From contig OX031058.1 in NCBI GenBank assembly GCA_943736015.1, forward strand, positions 5,223,001 through 5,287,000: a stretch of DNA of 64,000 bases, written 5' to 3'. The stretch comes from Tridacna crocea (taxonomy: Eukaryota; Mollusca; Bivalvia; Cardiida; Cardiidae). Below, in pieces: positions 1 through 10,600 of the stretch. Every line of letters begins with the position of its first letter. The first letter of the stretch is position 1. The notes below the pieces were generated by a model. That model was given only the letters and a program-made list of their open reading frames with translations. It was not told the origin of the DNA and ran no database searches. Both the position numbers and the translations under genes were made by a program.

Positions 1-153
1 AATGTGCAAAACAAAAACATTCCTTTTTCACTCCGTTTAATCCTTTCTCTTGTTAAACTTTATGAACACATGGTGCTTCACCTCACTCAAACCTTTTCGA
101 AACAACACAATTCATTGACCCGTCCATATTGAAAGCACTTGCATAACACAACT

Positions 154-361
154 TTACCTATTACCAAACGACAATATTTTAGGCTTATCAAAATCGAAGT
201 ATCAATATTTCGCAGACAACAAAATAAAAGGGACTGAAAATTTGGAATTCGTTTTGTGAAGAGTAGAAAACATGGCGGCATTTTCTCCTTTTCCCACACT
301 GTTTTCTAAAGGCTTCTTTCTCAGGGTCGTCAAAAGGAGGGATTGTGTGGTAATGGTTTAA
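154..361 (+). mobile_element. PCM-A copy, centre deleted
   Basis: Both arms and terminal CCATTACC-type ends are present, but most of the left half of the palindrome is lost. Like the copies below it is a non-autonomous repeat with no coding capacity. Confidence 0.75.
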
Positions 362-599
362 AAACAGAGCACCCTAATGGGATTTATGTAGCATCCTTTC
401 ATCATGTAGATTCTGATAAGACTAGGGTAATCTGTAATCGATGCAGGAAACCAGCATCTATCGGCCAACCGATTATGGATTACCTGCGTCTTATCAGAAT
501 CTGTACTTTTTTTCTGGCAATGTAAGGCACTGTGACAGGAATTCAAATTGGGGTGTCCTGTCCTTAGATAAATCTATAATGGTGAAATTGTCTTTCACA

Positions 600-759
600 G
601 GATAGAAAACATTGTGTGAAAAGAAGAAAATGCTGATTACCAGCATTTTCTTCTTTTTCCACAATGTTTAACCAAGTTTTTTTTTTAATTTCCACAATCT
701 TTACAAAAGCCTTCCTTCGCAGGTTGTCACCATCACAGAAGTACTTGGTAAAGGGTTAA
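600..759 (+). mobile_element. PCM-A copy, 5' part missing
   Basis: Palindrome and right arm, ending GGTAAAGGGTTAA. Confidence 0.7.
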
Positions 760-954
760 CCCTTATCTCTACTGGTTCAAATTTGACTATTCCACAAGGA
801 ACACAGAATATCTGGTGAAAAAAGACAGACAGACACACAATTGTTATAATTACCCTTTGAATGCCTAATTTATGAGATGGACATGTAAATCTGCAAAAAG
901 ATTCATACATATAATTATATTTCAATTTCAATGCTGATTTTGGCTACACTTTTG

Positions 955-1182
955 TTAACCCATTACTACAGAATCGCTAATTTTGATGACCCTGAGAAAG
1001 AAGCCTTTAAAAAACATTGTGGGAAAAGGAGAAAATGCTGGTAACCAGCATTTTCTCCTTTTCCCACAATGTTTTCTAGCATTCACAAAACAAATTTCAA
1101 ATTTTCACTCACTTTTATGTTTTTGTCTGCAAATGCTTTGGATTTGGACAAGCCTAAATTTTGTCCTTTGGTAATGAGTTAA
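955..1182 (-). mobile_element. PCM-A full copy
   Basis: TTAA to TTAA, intact palindrome around 1010-1075. Confidence 0.88.
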
Positions 1183-1340
1183 GACTTGACCAAATTGAAA
1201 TCATTAGCAGACGACAAAGAAAATGTAGCTCAAATGATGGAATTTTTAGTAAAACTGCCCGAAAAGGAAAAAAGTTTTTCTATTTCCAGCCTGGTTTCAA
1301 ATGGTTTTTCTCTCAGGATCATTAACATTCGGAATCATGT
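1178..1340 (+). mobile_element. PCM degenerate copy
   Basis: Shares the TTAA of the preceding copy; long arm with TAGCAGACGACAAAG recognisable, centre eroded. Confidence 0.6.
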
Positions 1341-1779
1341 GACAAAGACTTACAAAGCTTGGAACATACAACATCTGCATCTTCAGCACTGACTGAGAAT
1401 GTACTTTTCATCTACTTTAAGCTGTACAAAGGTTAAAACATATATATTCAAATAAAATGGAAAAAAACAATGAAACAAGTACATATTTACCTTTTCCAAA
1501 TAATTCAACAATAACTGAGGGATGCAAATTCCCTCTATTTCTATATTCCCTTACCAGACAACAAAATTTTATATTTATCCATGTTAAGATTATCAATTTT
1601 GTTAAGCTAAAACAATGGATTTTGTTTTGAAAAGTGTAGAAAAAGAGCTTTTCTTTGGCTTTGCTAAAAGACTGGTTTCTTCCGTAAAAGGTTACAATAA
1701 TTGAAATTGAACTTCAAAATTAAATGCCATCTATGTAAATTACATGTAAGATAAGTGTGTAATCCCACTTACCTATGAC

Positions 1780-2004
1780 TTAAATCTCTACCACACAATG
1801 ACGACTTCTGACAACCATGAGGTAGAAGCCTTTTGAAAACATTCTGGGAAAAGGAGAAAATGCTGGTAACCAGCATTTTCTCCTTTTCCCACAATGTTTT
1901 CTACCCTTTCCATAGCAAATTTGAACTTTTCAGTCACATTTATTCTGTTGTCTGCAAATGCTTTCAATTTCATTTTAAAAATTTGTTGTTTGGTAAAGAC
2001 TTAA
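1780..2004 (-). mobile_element. PCM-A full copy
   Basis: TTAA at both ends, palindrome intact near 1838-1902. Confidence 0.87.
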
Positions 2005-2200
2005 CCTTTACCAAACTATCCTGTGTTTTAATGACTTTGGGAAAGAAGGCTTTTGAACACACAATGGGAAAAGGGAGAAAATGCTGGAGACCAGCATTTG
2101 TGTCCCCAGCGTTTTCTGTCCTTTGCAAAAATGTATCTACTGTTTCAAGGACACAATCAATTACTTTAGCAGCAACATTATATGGTCTGTAACATGCTAA
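2001..2200 (-). mobile_element. PCM copy, long arm eroded
   Basis: Begins at the TTAA that ends the previous copy; palindrome degraded and right end unclear. Confidence 0.6.
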
Positions 2201-2444
2201 AAAGGGGCATTCGGACATTTGCGTAAAGTGTCGTCTTGAATCAACCTGTGTAGTCCACGCAGGCTAATCCGAGATGGCACCTTACGACTACATAAGATTT
2301 CATTCTACAGTAGGCTTGCGCAGAACAGACAGTTGCATAAAAACGAAAAGTGTCTTCTCGGGATAGCCTGCACAGACTGCTCAGGCTGATATGGCATATT
2401 ATGAAAATGTCCGAAAGGCCCCTTTTCGCGTGTTACGAGCCATA
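2181..2444. mobile_element. TATGGC inverted-repeat element, copy 1
   Basis: Ends TATGGTCTGTAACATGC and GTGTTACGAGCCATA; inner GCATTCGGACATTTGCGTAA. Confidence 0.72.
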
Positions 2445-2723
2445 CAGGTCATCCTGAAATACTTTAAAAAAATAGACAAGTCTATAACTCTGTGCAACAG
2501 TAAACTGTTTAGGGGTTTAAAACTTAACTTAAAATCAAATACAATATAAGATATTTGAGCCATTCTCTGTCTAAACAGATTTTACCCCATCTGCAAAAAG
2601 TAATGACCAAGGCTACATCCATGCAGGCTGATCTGTGTCAAAATTTTTGCATTTAAAAAATTTTCTGCTAGTCTAAATACATACCTACCACTGTGTACAG
2701 TTGGCAGTAGGACAAAATGGACA

Positions 2724-2975
2724 TTAACCCTTTCCCAAACGACAAATTTTTGCTTTCCCAAACGACAAATTTTTGGACTAAACCAAATTAAAAGCATTTG
2801 CAGACGGCAATTCAACTCTTTCTGAAAGGATGATTTCTGTCTCTGATAGCGTAGAAAACATTGTGGGAAAAAGAGAAAATGCTGGTTACCAGCATTTTCT
2901 CCTTTTCCCACAATGTTTTCAAAAGGCTCTTATTTCAGACCCGTAAAAACCAGGAACTGTTTGGGAAAGGGTTAA
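2724..2975 (+). mobile_element. PCM-A2 full copy
   Basis: Ends are CCCTTTCCCAAAC and GTTTGGGAAAGGG, a matched variant of both termini. About 23 bp of the left end is duplicated. Confidence 0.88.
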
Positions 2976-3052
2976 GGATCAAGACTATACTGTTGATGAC
3001 ATGCTTGGTATAACAAGATGACATAAGCCCCCTTGTGCTCGACATGGCTCAA

Positions 3053-3322
3053 TATGGCCTGCAATATGGGAAAAGGTCCATTTGGAAATAAGCGTAAAGT
3101 TTCGTCTCCGATCAGCCTGCGCCATCCAAACAGGCTAATCTGAAATGACACCCTCTGTTTTACTAAATTTTTCTGTTTTGTACAAGTTTTCTGAAGGACA
3201 AAAGCTAATGTAGTTGTAAAAGTGCCATCTCACATTAGCAGACTGCGCAGGCTAATCTGAGACGATTCTTTATGCAAAATTTCCATGACTGAATGCCCCT
3301 TTTCTCGTTTTGCAAGCCATAT
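3053..3322. mobile_element. TATGGC inverted-repeat element, copy 2
   Basis: TATGGCCTGCAATATGG to TTTGCAAGCCATATA, with a paired CAGGCTAATCTGA core. Confidence 0.72.
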
Positions 3323-3585
3323 AAATGCAATACTAGAATGCTTTTCTGACTACACGCATCAATGACTTAGTTTTAGATAAATACTAGAGACCCATGCACA
3401 AATAAAACTATTCACTATGAATAACACAATCAAGACATATAAAAACAGCAATCAGAGACTCTCTTTCTCACATTTAAAATCACCATTTAAGTTTCCTGAA
3501 AATCCAACAAAATTTTCTCATACTTTCATGAATGGGTTTAAATAATAAATGAAGATGTAAGCTTCTTCGAAGCATACAATAATAC

Positions 3586-3791
3586 TTAACTTTTCACTAA
3601 GCAACAAAATTTTGGAAAAGTCCAAATTCAAAGCATTTCAGACAACAATTTATTGTCGCCAAATTAATGGAATTGTTTTATGAAGGGTAGCAAACGATAG
3701 ATAAAGGAGAAAATGCTGGTTACCATCAATTTCTCCTTTTTCCACTATGTTTACAAAAGCCTTCTTTCAAAATGGTTTGGTATAGTGTTAA
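3586..3791 (+). mobile_element. PCM-A copy
   Basis: TTAA-bounded, palindrome imperfect; shares its right TTAA with the next copy. Confidence 0.8.
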
Positions 3792-3949
3792 CACTTTTCC
3801 AAACAACAAAATTCTAGCCTTTGGCAAATATGCTAGAAAACATTGTAGGAAAAGGACGAAATGTGGATTACCAGGAATTTATCCTTTTCCCACAATGTTT
3901 TCAAAAGCTCAGGGTTGTCAAAAGCTGAGAATGCATGGTAAAGGCTTAA
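3788..3949 (+). mobile_element. PCM copy with internal deletion
   Basis: TTAA at each end; most of the long arm is missing. Confidence 0.78.
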
Positions 3950-4173
3950 CCCATTACCACACAATCCCTACTTTTGACGCCCCTGAGAAAGAAGCCTTTT
4001 GAAAACACTGTAGGAAAAGGAGAAAATGCTGGTAACCAGCATTTTCTCCTTTTCCCACAGTGTTTTCTACTCTTCCCAGAACAAATTTCAAATTTTCAGT
4101 CACCTTTATTTGTCGTCTGCAAATGCTTTCAATTTGAACCAGTCTAAATTTTTGTCGTGTGGTAAAGAGTTAA
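3946..4173 (-). mobile_element. PCM-A full copy
   Basis: Shares TTAA at both sides with neighbours; GAAAACACTGT left and ACAGTGTTTTC right co-vary. Confidence 0.88.
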
Positions 4174-4547
4174 ATGTTGCTGAAAACATGAAAACACATC
4201 TGTCAAAGAGTGGAAAACAATGTGAGAATAGGAGAAAACATGGTATTTTCTCCTTTTCTGACTATGTTTTCAAAAGATGCCTTCAACACAGTTGTTAATA
4301 GTCACAAGTTTGGTAAATTATTAACATGTGATACGTGTACTTACATATAGTTACACCAGTTAGATTTCAAAAATTTATATAACATACATTTGCCATAACT
4401 TCACATTACATAAATTGCACAATTTGTATCACATGATTGTTTTTCTACATGTCACATGATTAATTCAACATGTCACATTACTGTCATGTGAGATCACAGA
4501 AACTGAACTAGAATATCAATCCTAACTTCCACTATGTTTCTTTTCTC
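4100..4547 (-). other. Probable 3' UTR and candidate polyA signal
   Basis: After the stop the minus strand is AT-rich with several CACATG/CATGTG motifs at 4326-4490. The first AATAAA on the minus strand lies at 4105-4110 inside a PCM long arm, so the element may supply the polyA signal. Inference only. Confidence 0.3.
4170..4324 (+). mobile_element. PCM degenerate copy
   Basis: Fourth member of the chain; short hairpin GGAGAAAACATGGTATTTTC remains. Confidence 0.55.
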
Positions 4548-4627
4548 TCATACTTGACTTTGGTGTCTTTGAGTTGGGCCCCGATCTCGATTGCCTGGAG
4601 GTTGGGGGCGGGGGTAATGGGGCGGAC
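4548..4627 (-). CDS. MIA3: E28: C-terminal exon with stop
   Basis: 80 bp from phase 1 to a TGA stop, acceptor ctttttcag. Encodes PPHYPRPQPPGNRDRGPTQR then HQSQV-stop. The proline/arginine-rich, basic tail is typical of the family. The 3' UTR runs left of 4548. Confidence 0.85.
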
Positions 4628-7600
4628 CTGAAAAAGAAATTATTTCATTAAACTATAAACCTTCAAAAAAAACCCAGAAAGTTCCTGCCAATAGCCAAAG
4701 ACTAAACATTACTGCTTTCGATGATTATGATATCAGACAGTCTAGATCTAAAATCAGACTGCACATTCTATGCAGCAATAGTCTGATTTTGATCTACACA
4801 GCAGTAGAACAACAAATCATCCCTAAAGCTGTGGTCACGCCATACAAAGTTGACTGTCATGGTTAACTACGATCATTTTGTGATCCTACCGTGACAGTAT
4901 TTTGAGCATTGTTGACTGTAGTGTACTGTAATTGACCTTACTTAATCGTAGTATCTTTAATACGTTCAACTACGGCCAACAACGGTGATTCCCCATTTTG
5001 GTTAATTATGTTAAGATGTGACAGTGGTTAAAATAAAATAAATGCAGCTTTACCATACTGAGCAGGCATACTTACAACATTTTACCATAGTTTTATGCAG
5101 CTGACCTTCATTTACCATAGTTGTGCATACTTAGGATGTAGTTTATATGTAGTTTAATGTAGTCAATCATAAATTTACATGGTAATATCCTAGTTAACCC
5201 AAGCCACTTTGCATACAGTTAAATGTACTCATCCTTACTTAGACGTAGTTCAACCTACTTTGACTATCTTTATTGCCAAGTTTGAACCTACTTTGAGCAT
5301 ACGGCAACGTAGATGACTGTAACCAGAGTTTGCTTCTTTTCCTACTATGTTTTCTACTCTATCAAAGACAGAAAGAATCACTTGAGCAACATCTAAATTG
5401 CAACTGTTTTCAATTTGAACCACACTACAATTTAGTGGGTTGGTAGAGTTCACTCTTCACCAAAACAAAACTTTGGACTAGTCCAAATTGAAAGCATTTG
5501 AAGATGACAGATTGAATGTGAGGAAAATTGTTGAATTTGTGTTTGAACAACATAAATTGCCTTTTCTCCAAAGTAATTTTCAAAAGTCATCTGCTGACAG
5601 GTAAACGGGACATGGTCTGAGAGACTAGTCGCCACATGCGAAACATTTGTATTATTGACCGGACATAATTATTTGTTTGACCCACATTTTAACCCTTTAC
5701 TCCACAGATACTCATTTTGATGTATCAATAACAGACAGCTTTTGAAAACACTGTGGCAAAAGAAGAAATTGCTCTTAACGAGCAATTTCTCCTTTTCCCA
5801 CAATGTTTTCCACTTAATCAGGTATTTGTATCCTCATTTGTCCATATTTTTGACATCATATCTTTATTTGCTGCTGAAATGGAAGAGCCTCAAAATGACA
5901 TATCAGGTAAAGGGTTAACCCTTAGAGTGCCAAATATACACAGCATTTACAGTCAAAAACTGTAACCAAATGACTGCAATTTCAGATCTGCTTTAGTCTA
6001 TTAAAAATTTAGCAAAGTGGATTGTGTAGATCAATAATCAGACTGCACATTTTGAGCAGTCTGATCTTGACCTACACTGGCCACAAATCCACTTAATTTG
6101 TAAAAGGCAATCAACTCTTTACATCACAAGAAAATTCTAGACCACTCCAAATTGAAAGCATCTGCAGACAACAAAATAAATGCGATTGAAAAATTGAAAT
6201 TGTATTTTTTTGGAAGGGTAGAAAACATTGTGGGAAAAGGAGAAAATACTGGTTACCAGCATTTTCTCCTTTTTCTACAATGTTTTCAAAAGACATCCCT
6301 CTCAAGGCCGTTAAAAGTCAGAAATGTGTGGTAAAGCGTTAAGTTTAATGCTTATCAAAACCAGAGATGCTTCTGCAGACAGAGATCAAGTTCAGACTGA
6401 TCCATTTTGTGCAGTCTAATCACAGGTCTATGTTAATTGTTTGATACTTTCAAATTCTGACAAGCCAATGAAACATTTCTTTTCCAATTCAGAAACAGAA
6501 AAAAGAAAAAAAAAACGTCTTAAATTTGAGTTTTACATGTACACAATTTAAATTCTTCAATGTTTGTAATTTCATTCACTGACATATTTTGATGAATATC
6601 AAAGCTGACAAAACCAAATCATTTCCAGTATACCCCAAAAAATCTACAAAGCCAAAAATAAAGGAAGTCAACTGAACAAAGCAAATAAACAGAACTAGAA
6701 CCAAAACAAGCAAACTACAATTCAATAAATGGTACCTAACCTGTTTCTACACAATCCAGTGCTTTAATGCCCCAATGAAAAGGCTTCTAAAATCATTTAG
6801 GAAAAAGGATAAAATGCTGATATGATAGTAATGTTCTGTTCCCTAATTTCACCATATATATGTACACTATTGTAGATCTAGACTTAGACTGCACATACTG
6901 TGTAGTCTGATCCTGGGTCTACTTTGTCCATAAATTACATACAATAAGGCTTTGCACCCAGCAGTATCAACATATATCTAAAACATGGCCATATTTTCTG
7001 TAGTGTGCAATTAAGTCTTTATCCAACAACTAAATTAAAGGCTGATCCAACTTGAAAGCATTTGCAGACAACGAAATAATTGTGACCAAAGAATTGAAAT
7101 TTGGTATTGGAGGAGTAGAAAACATTGTAGTAAAAGAGTAGAAAACATAGTGATAAAAGGAGAAAATGCTGGTTACCAGCATTTTCTCCTTTTCCCACAA
7201 TGTTTTCTAAAGGTTTCTTTCTCAGGGGCATCAAAAGTAGGGATTGTGTGGTAATGGGTTAATTGATTGTATGGTAATTAATACCATTTTCAACATCATT
7301 TCACTTATATCTAGGTGGCCAGTGCACATATCCACACTTTCAAGGAGTTTTTTTTTCATGTACTCCACACAATTTTCTTTCTTTTTATACCAGTACTCCA
7401 CACAATTTTCTTTCCAAGCCAACTGCTGTTTTCCCTCATGGCCATTGCCAAAACAATAGTCAGTGGTGGGAGAGGAACAAATTCTGTCAGCACACTGACT
7501 ATCATCAATCCTCTGAAAGATATTGGTCGAGAAAGGGATCAAACTCTTGACCTCCTGTTGTCAAGTCCTGCACGCTACTGACTGAGCTACCGTGGCTCAG

Positions 7601-10600
7601 CTTGGAAAAGCTAGAATTAATTCTTGCAGCCCCCAATATTTAAGATAGGGGCTTAATTTAAGATCAGTAATGATATTGTGCCATCATATTTTAACCTGTA
7701 GATTAACATTAACAAAAAAATACGAATAACTCAAATATTATAACTCACTACCAAATAAAAAATTTCAGACTCTTCCATATCAAAACCTTTTGCAGATGAC
7801 AAAGTTAAAGTGGCTTAAGTGATTGGATTTTTCTTTTAACTCATTACCACACAATCACTACTTTTGACACCCCTGATAAAGAAGCCTTTTGAAAATACTG
7901 TGGGAAAAGGAGAAAATGCTGGTAACCAGCATTTTCTCCTTTTCCCACAGTGTTTTCTACCCTTCCCAGAACAAATTTCAATTTTTCAGTCACCTTTATT
8001 TCGTCATCTGCAAATGCTTTCAATTTGGACCAGTCTAAAATTTTCTCGTGTGGTAAAAGAGTTAAAGGGTAAAAATAAATGACAGGGTATAAAAAAATGT
8101 GGAGAAAGGAGAAAAGCTGTTAACCAGCATTTTCTCCTTTCCTTCAATATTTTGAAAAGCCTCCTTTCTAGAGGTCATTAAAACTTCAGGATAGTGTAGA
8201 AAAGGGTTAAAAACTTCCAAACATATTTTTTGGTAAAGACTTAAAACATAATCACTGAACTTTTACCTTCATTCGAGGTAATCCTCTAAATCTACACAAA
8301 ATTCAGATATTGCACCATAAAATGTATTCGCTGACTAGCAACGGGTTTCTGGTAACTCTGTCCCACTTACAAAGACATATTATAACCCATTTTTGGACAA
8401 TGAATTGAAAACAAGGAACAAACGGAGAAATTAGACAGACTACTGTAGTATAAGCATAACATTATTGGTTGTTCACGAGAATTTCATTAAACATCTGCTT
8501 ATTATAATTTGAAAGAGTTTATATACAGTATAACCTGTACACAGGAAATATCCAGAGGCAATCAGAAATGCGTATCACAAAGCAGGAGATTTTTCACTCT
8601 CAAAATTGTCTAAATTGAAAACATTTCGTAGCCCACAGATTGAATGAGACCCAAATGTCAAAAACTGTCTTGTAAACAGTAGAAAGCATGAAAAAGACAA
8701 AAAAGCTGTTAACCTTTCCCAAACAAGCCCTTGTTTTTACGTGTCTGCAGTACAAGTCTTTTGAAAACACTGTGGGAAAAGGAGAAATTGCTCGTAACGA
8801 GCAATTTCTCCTTTTCCCACAGTGTTTTCTACCCATTTGGAGAACTTTCTGCCATTTTTATGAAATTTGAAATTGTCGTCTGCAAACTCTTTGAGTTTGG
8901 AAGAGTCTAAAATTTGTCGTTTGGGAAAGGATTAACCAGCCATTTCTCCTATTTTTATTAAATTTCAATTTTTGAGTAACGTTTATTTTGTTGTCTGCAA
9001 GTGCTTTCAATTTGGACCAGTCTAAAATTCTGTCATCTGGAAAAGGGTTAAAGTAAATTTAGGAAAGGATGCAGAATGAAAACTTTGGTATCTTACTGCT
9101 TTGTTCATGACATCTTTGACAAAATTTCTAGAATTGTTCATTTTGAAAAAAGACAATAATAAAATGTGGTTCATATGACTGAGCTTGTCTTTGAAAGGGT
9201 AGAAACATTGCAGGAAAAGGATAAACTGTTGAATGACTACATTTTCTGCTTTTCAAATAGTTTTTCAAAAGTGTAGGATTTAAGTTTGTACATTTGGTAA
9301 GTACCAAACCAGTAACACATTCTCAATACCCAGAAATCAAATACTTGCATGCATAACTCAAAAAACACTCCCAAAGTTCCAGTTTCATGAAAAGATCTAG
9401 GCCTTTAACTTTGCTCAAAACCACTAACACACTGATTTTTAGGCTAAACCCATTACCACACAATCCCTACTTTGACGACCCTGAGAAAGAAGCCTTCAGA
9501 AAACATTGTGGGAAAAGGAGAAAATGCTGGTAACCACCATTTTCTCCTTTTCCCACAATGTTTTCTACTCTTCACAAAACAAATTTCAAATTTTTAGTCA
9601 CTTTTATTTTGTTGTCTGCAAATGCTTTTGAATTGGACAAGCCTAAAATATTTTCGTTTGGTAATGAGTTAAGTTGATTTCTTCATTTGAAACTCATTCC
9701 ATCCAAAAGAAAAGACAAGGTAACATTTTAAAATTCTGAGTTAATACAACCTTTCAGACTCAACCTAGCAAAAAAAAGTTTGTTTGTTTTTTTTGCCTAT
9801 GCAGATTGCGAAGGCTGGCATGGGTTTATACTTTTTGCAGATGTGGTAAAAGTTCTTGTCAGACTCAAACCAGCAAAATAATGGCTTTTGCTGAGGTTGT
9901 GGTAACTCAGGATTTGTGAATGTTAATGAAACCTGTTAATGTTAAATGCACGTAACAAACTCAAGGTAGAAAATGAGTCTGTTAGCAGATTTCAGTAAAA
10001 TATGAGACTAAACTTTTTATTTGAAACTGGGCCAAGAAGCTGTATTTACCAACCTGTCTACATGGCTTTCTAATTCTCAAGAAGAATTTCTAAATATCTG
10101 ACATACCCACCCTCTGATTGGCTACACCACAAAGATAAACCAATCAGAAATTGCCTAACGTTTTAGATTTAGAAATAGACTTCAGACAGGTTGGTCAATG
10201 AAGACAAATGGGTCAGTCTCACTAATTATTTGAAAGACACTGATCTAAATCTGAATTTAACTCTTTACCAAACAACAAAATTTTGGACTAGTCCAAACTC
10301 AAAGCATTTGCAGACGACAAAATAAATGTGAATCAAAAATTGAATTTTGATTTGGAAAGGTTAGAAAATATTGTGGGAAAAGGAAAAAATGCTGATTCCC
10401 AGCATTTTCTCCTTTTCCCACAATGTTTTCAAAGGCTTTCTTACTCAAGGTCGTTAAAGGCTGGGATAGTATGGCAAAGAGTTAAAAACTAGCTGACTGG
10501 CCAAGATATTCTATCTTATAAAGTAAGATAACCAGTCTTGCTTGGACTCTGTATTTGTGCCAAGCTCTGTGAAAAGGGATCTCAATGCATTTGCAAAAAG

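Noticed and set aside
955-1182. Recurrent peptide VGKGENAGNQHFLLFPQCF in dozens of short frames, which looks like a gene family
   Set aside because: It is the translation of the PCM hairpin in either orientation; frames start and stop at element edges.
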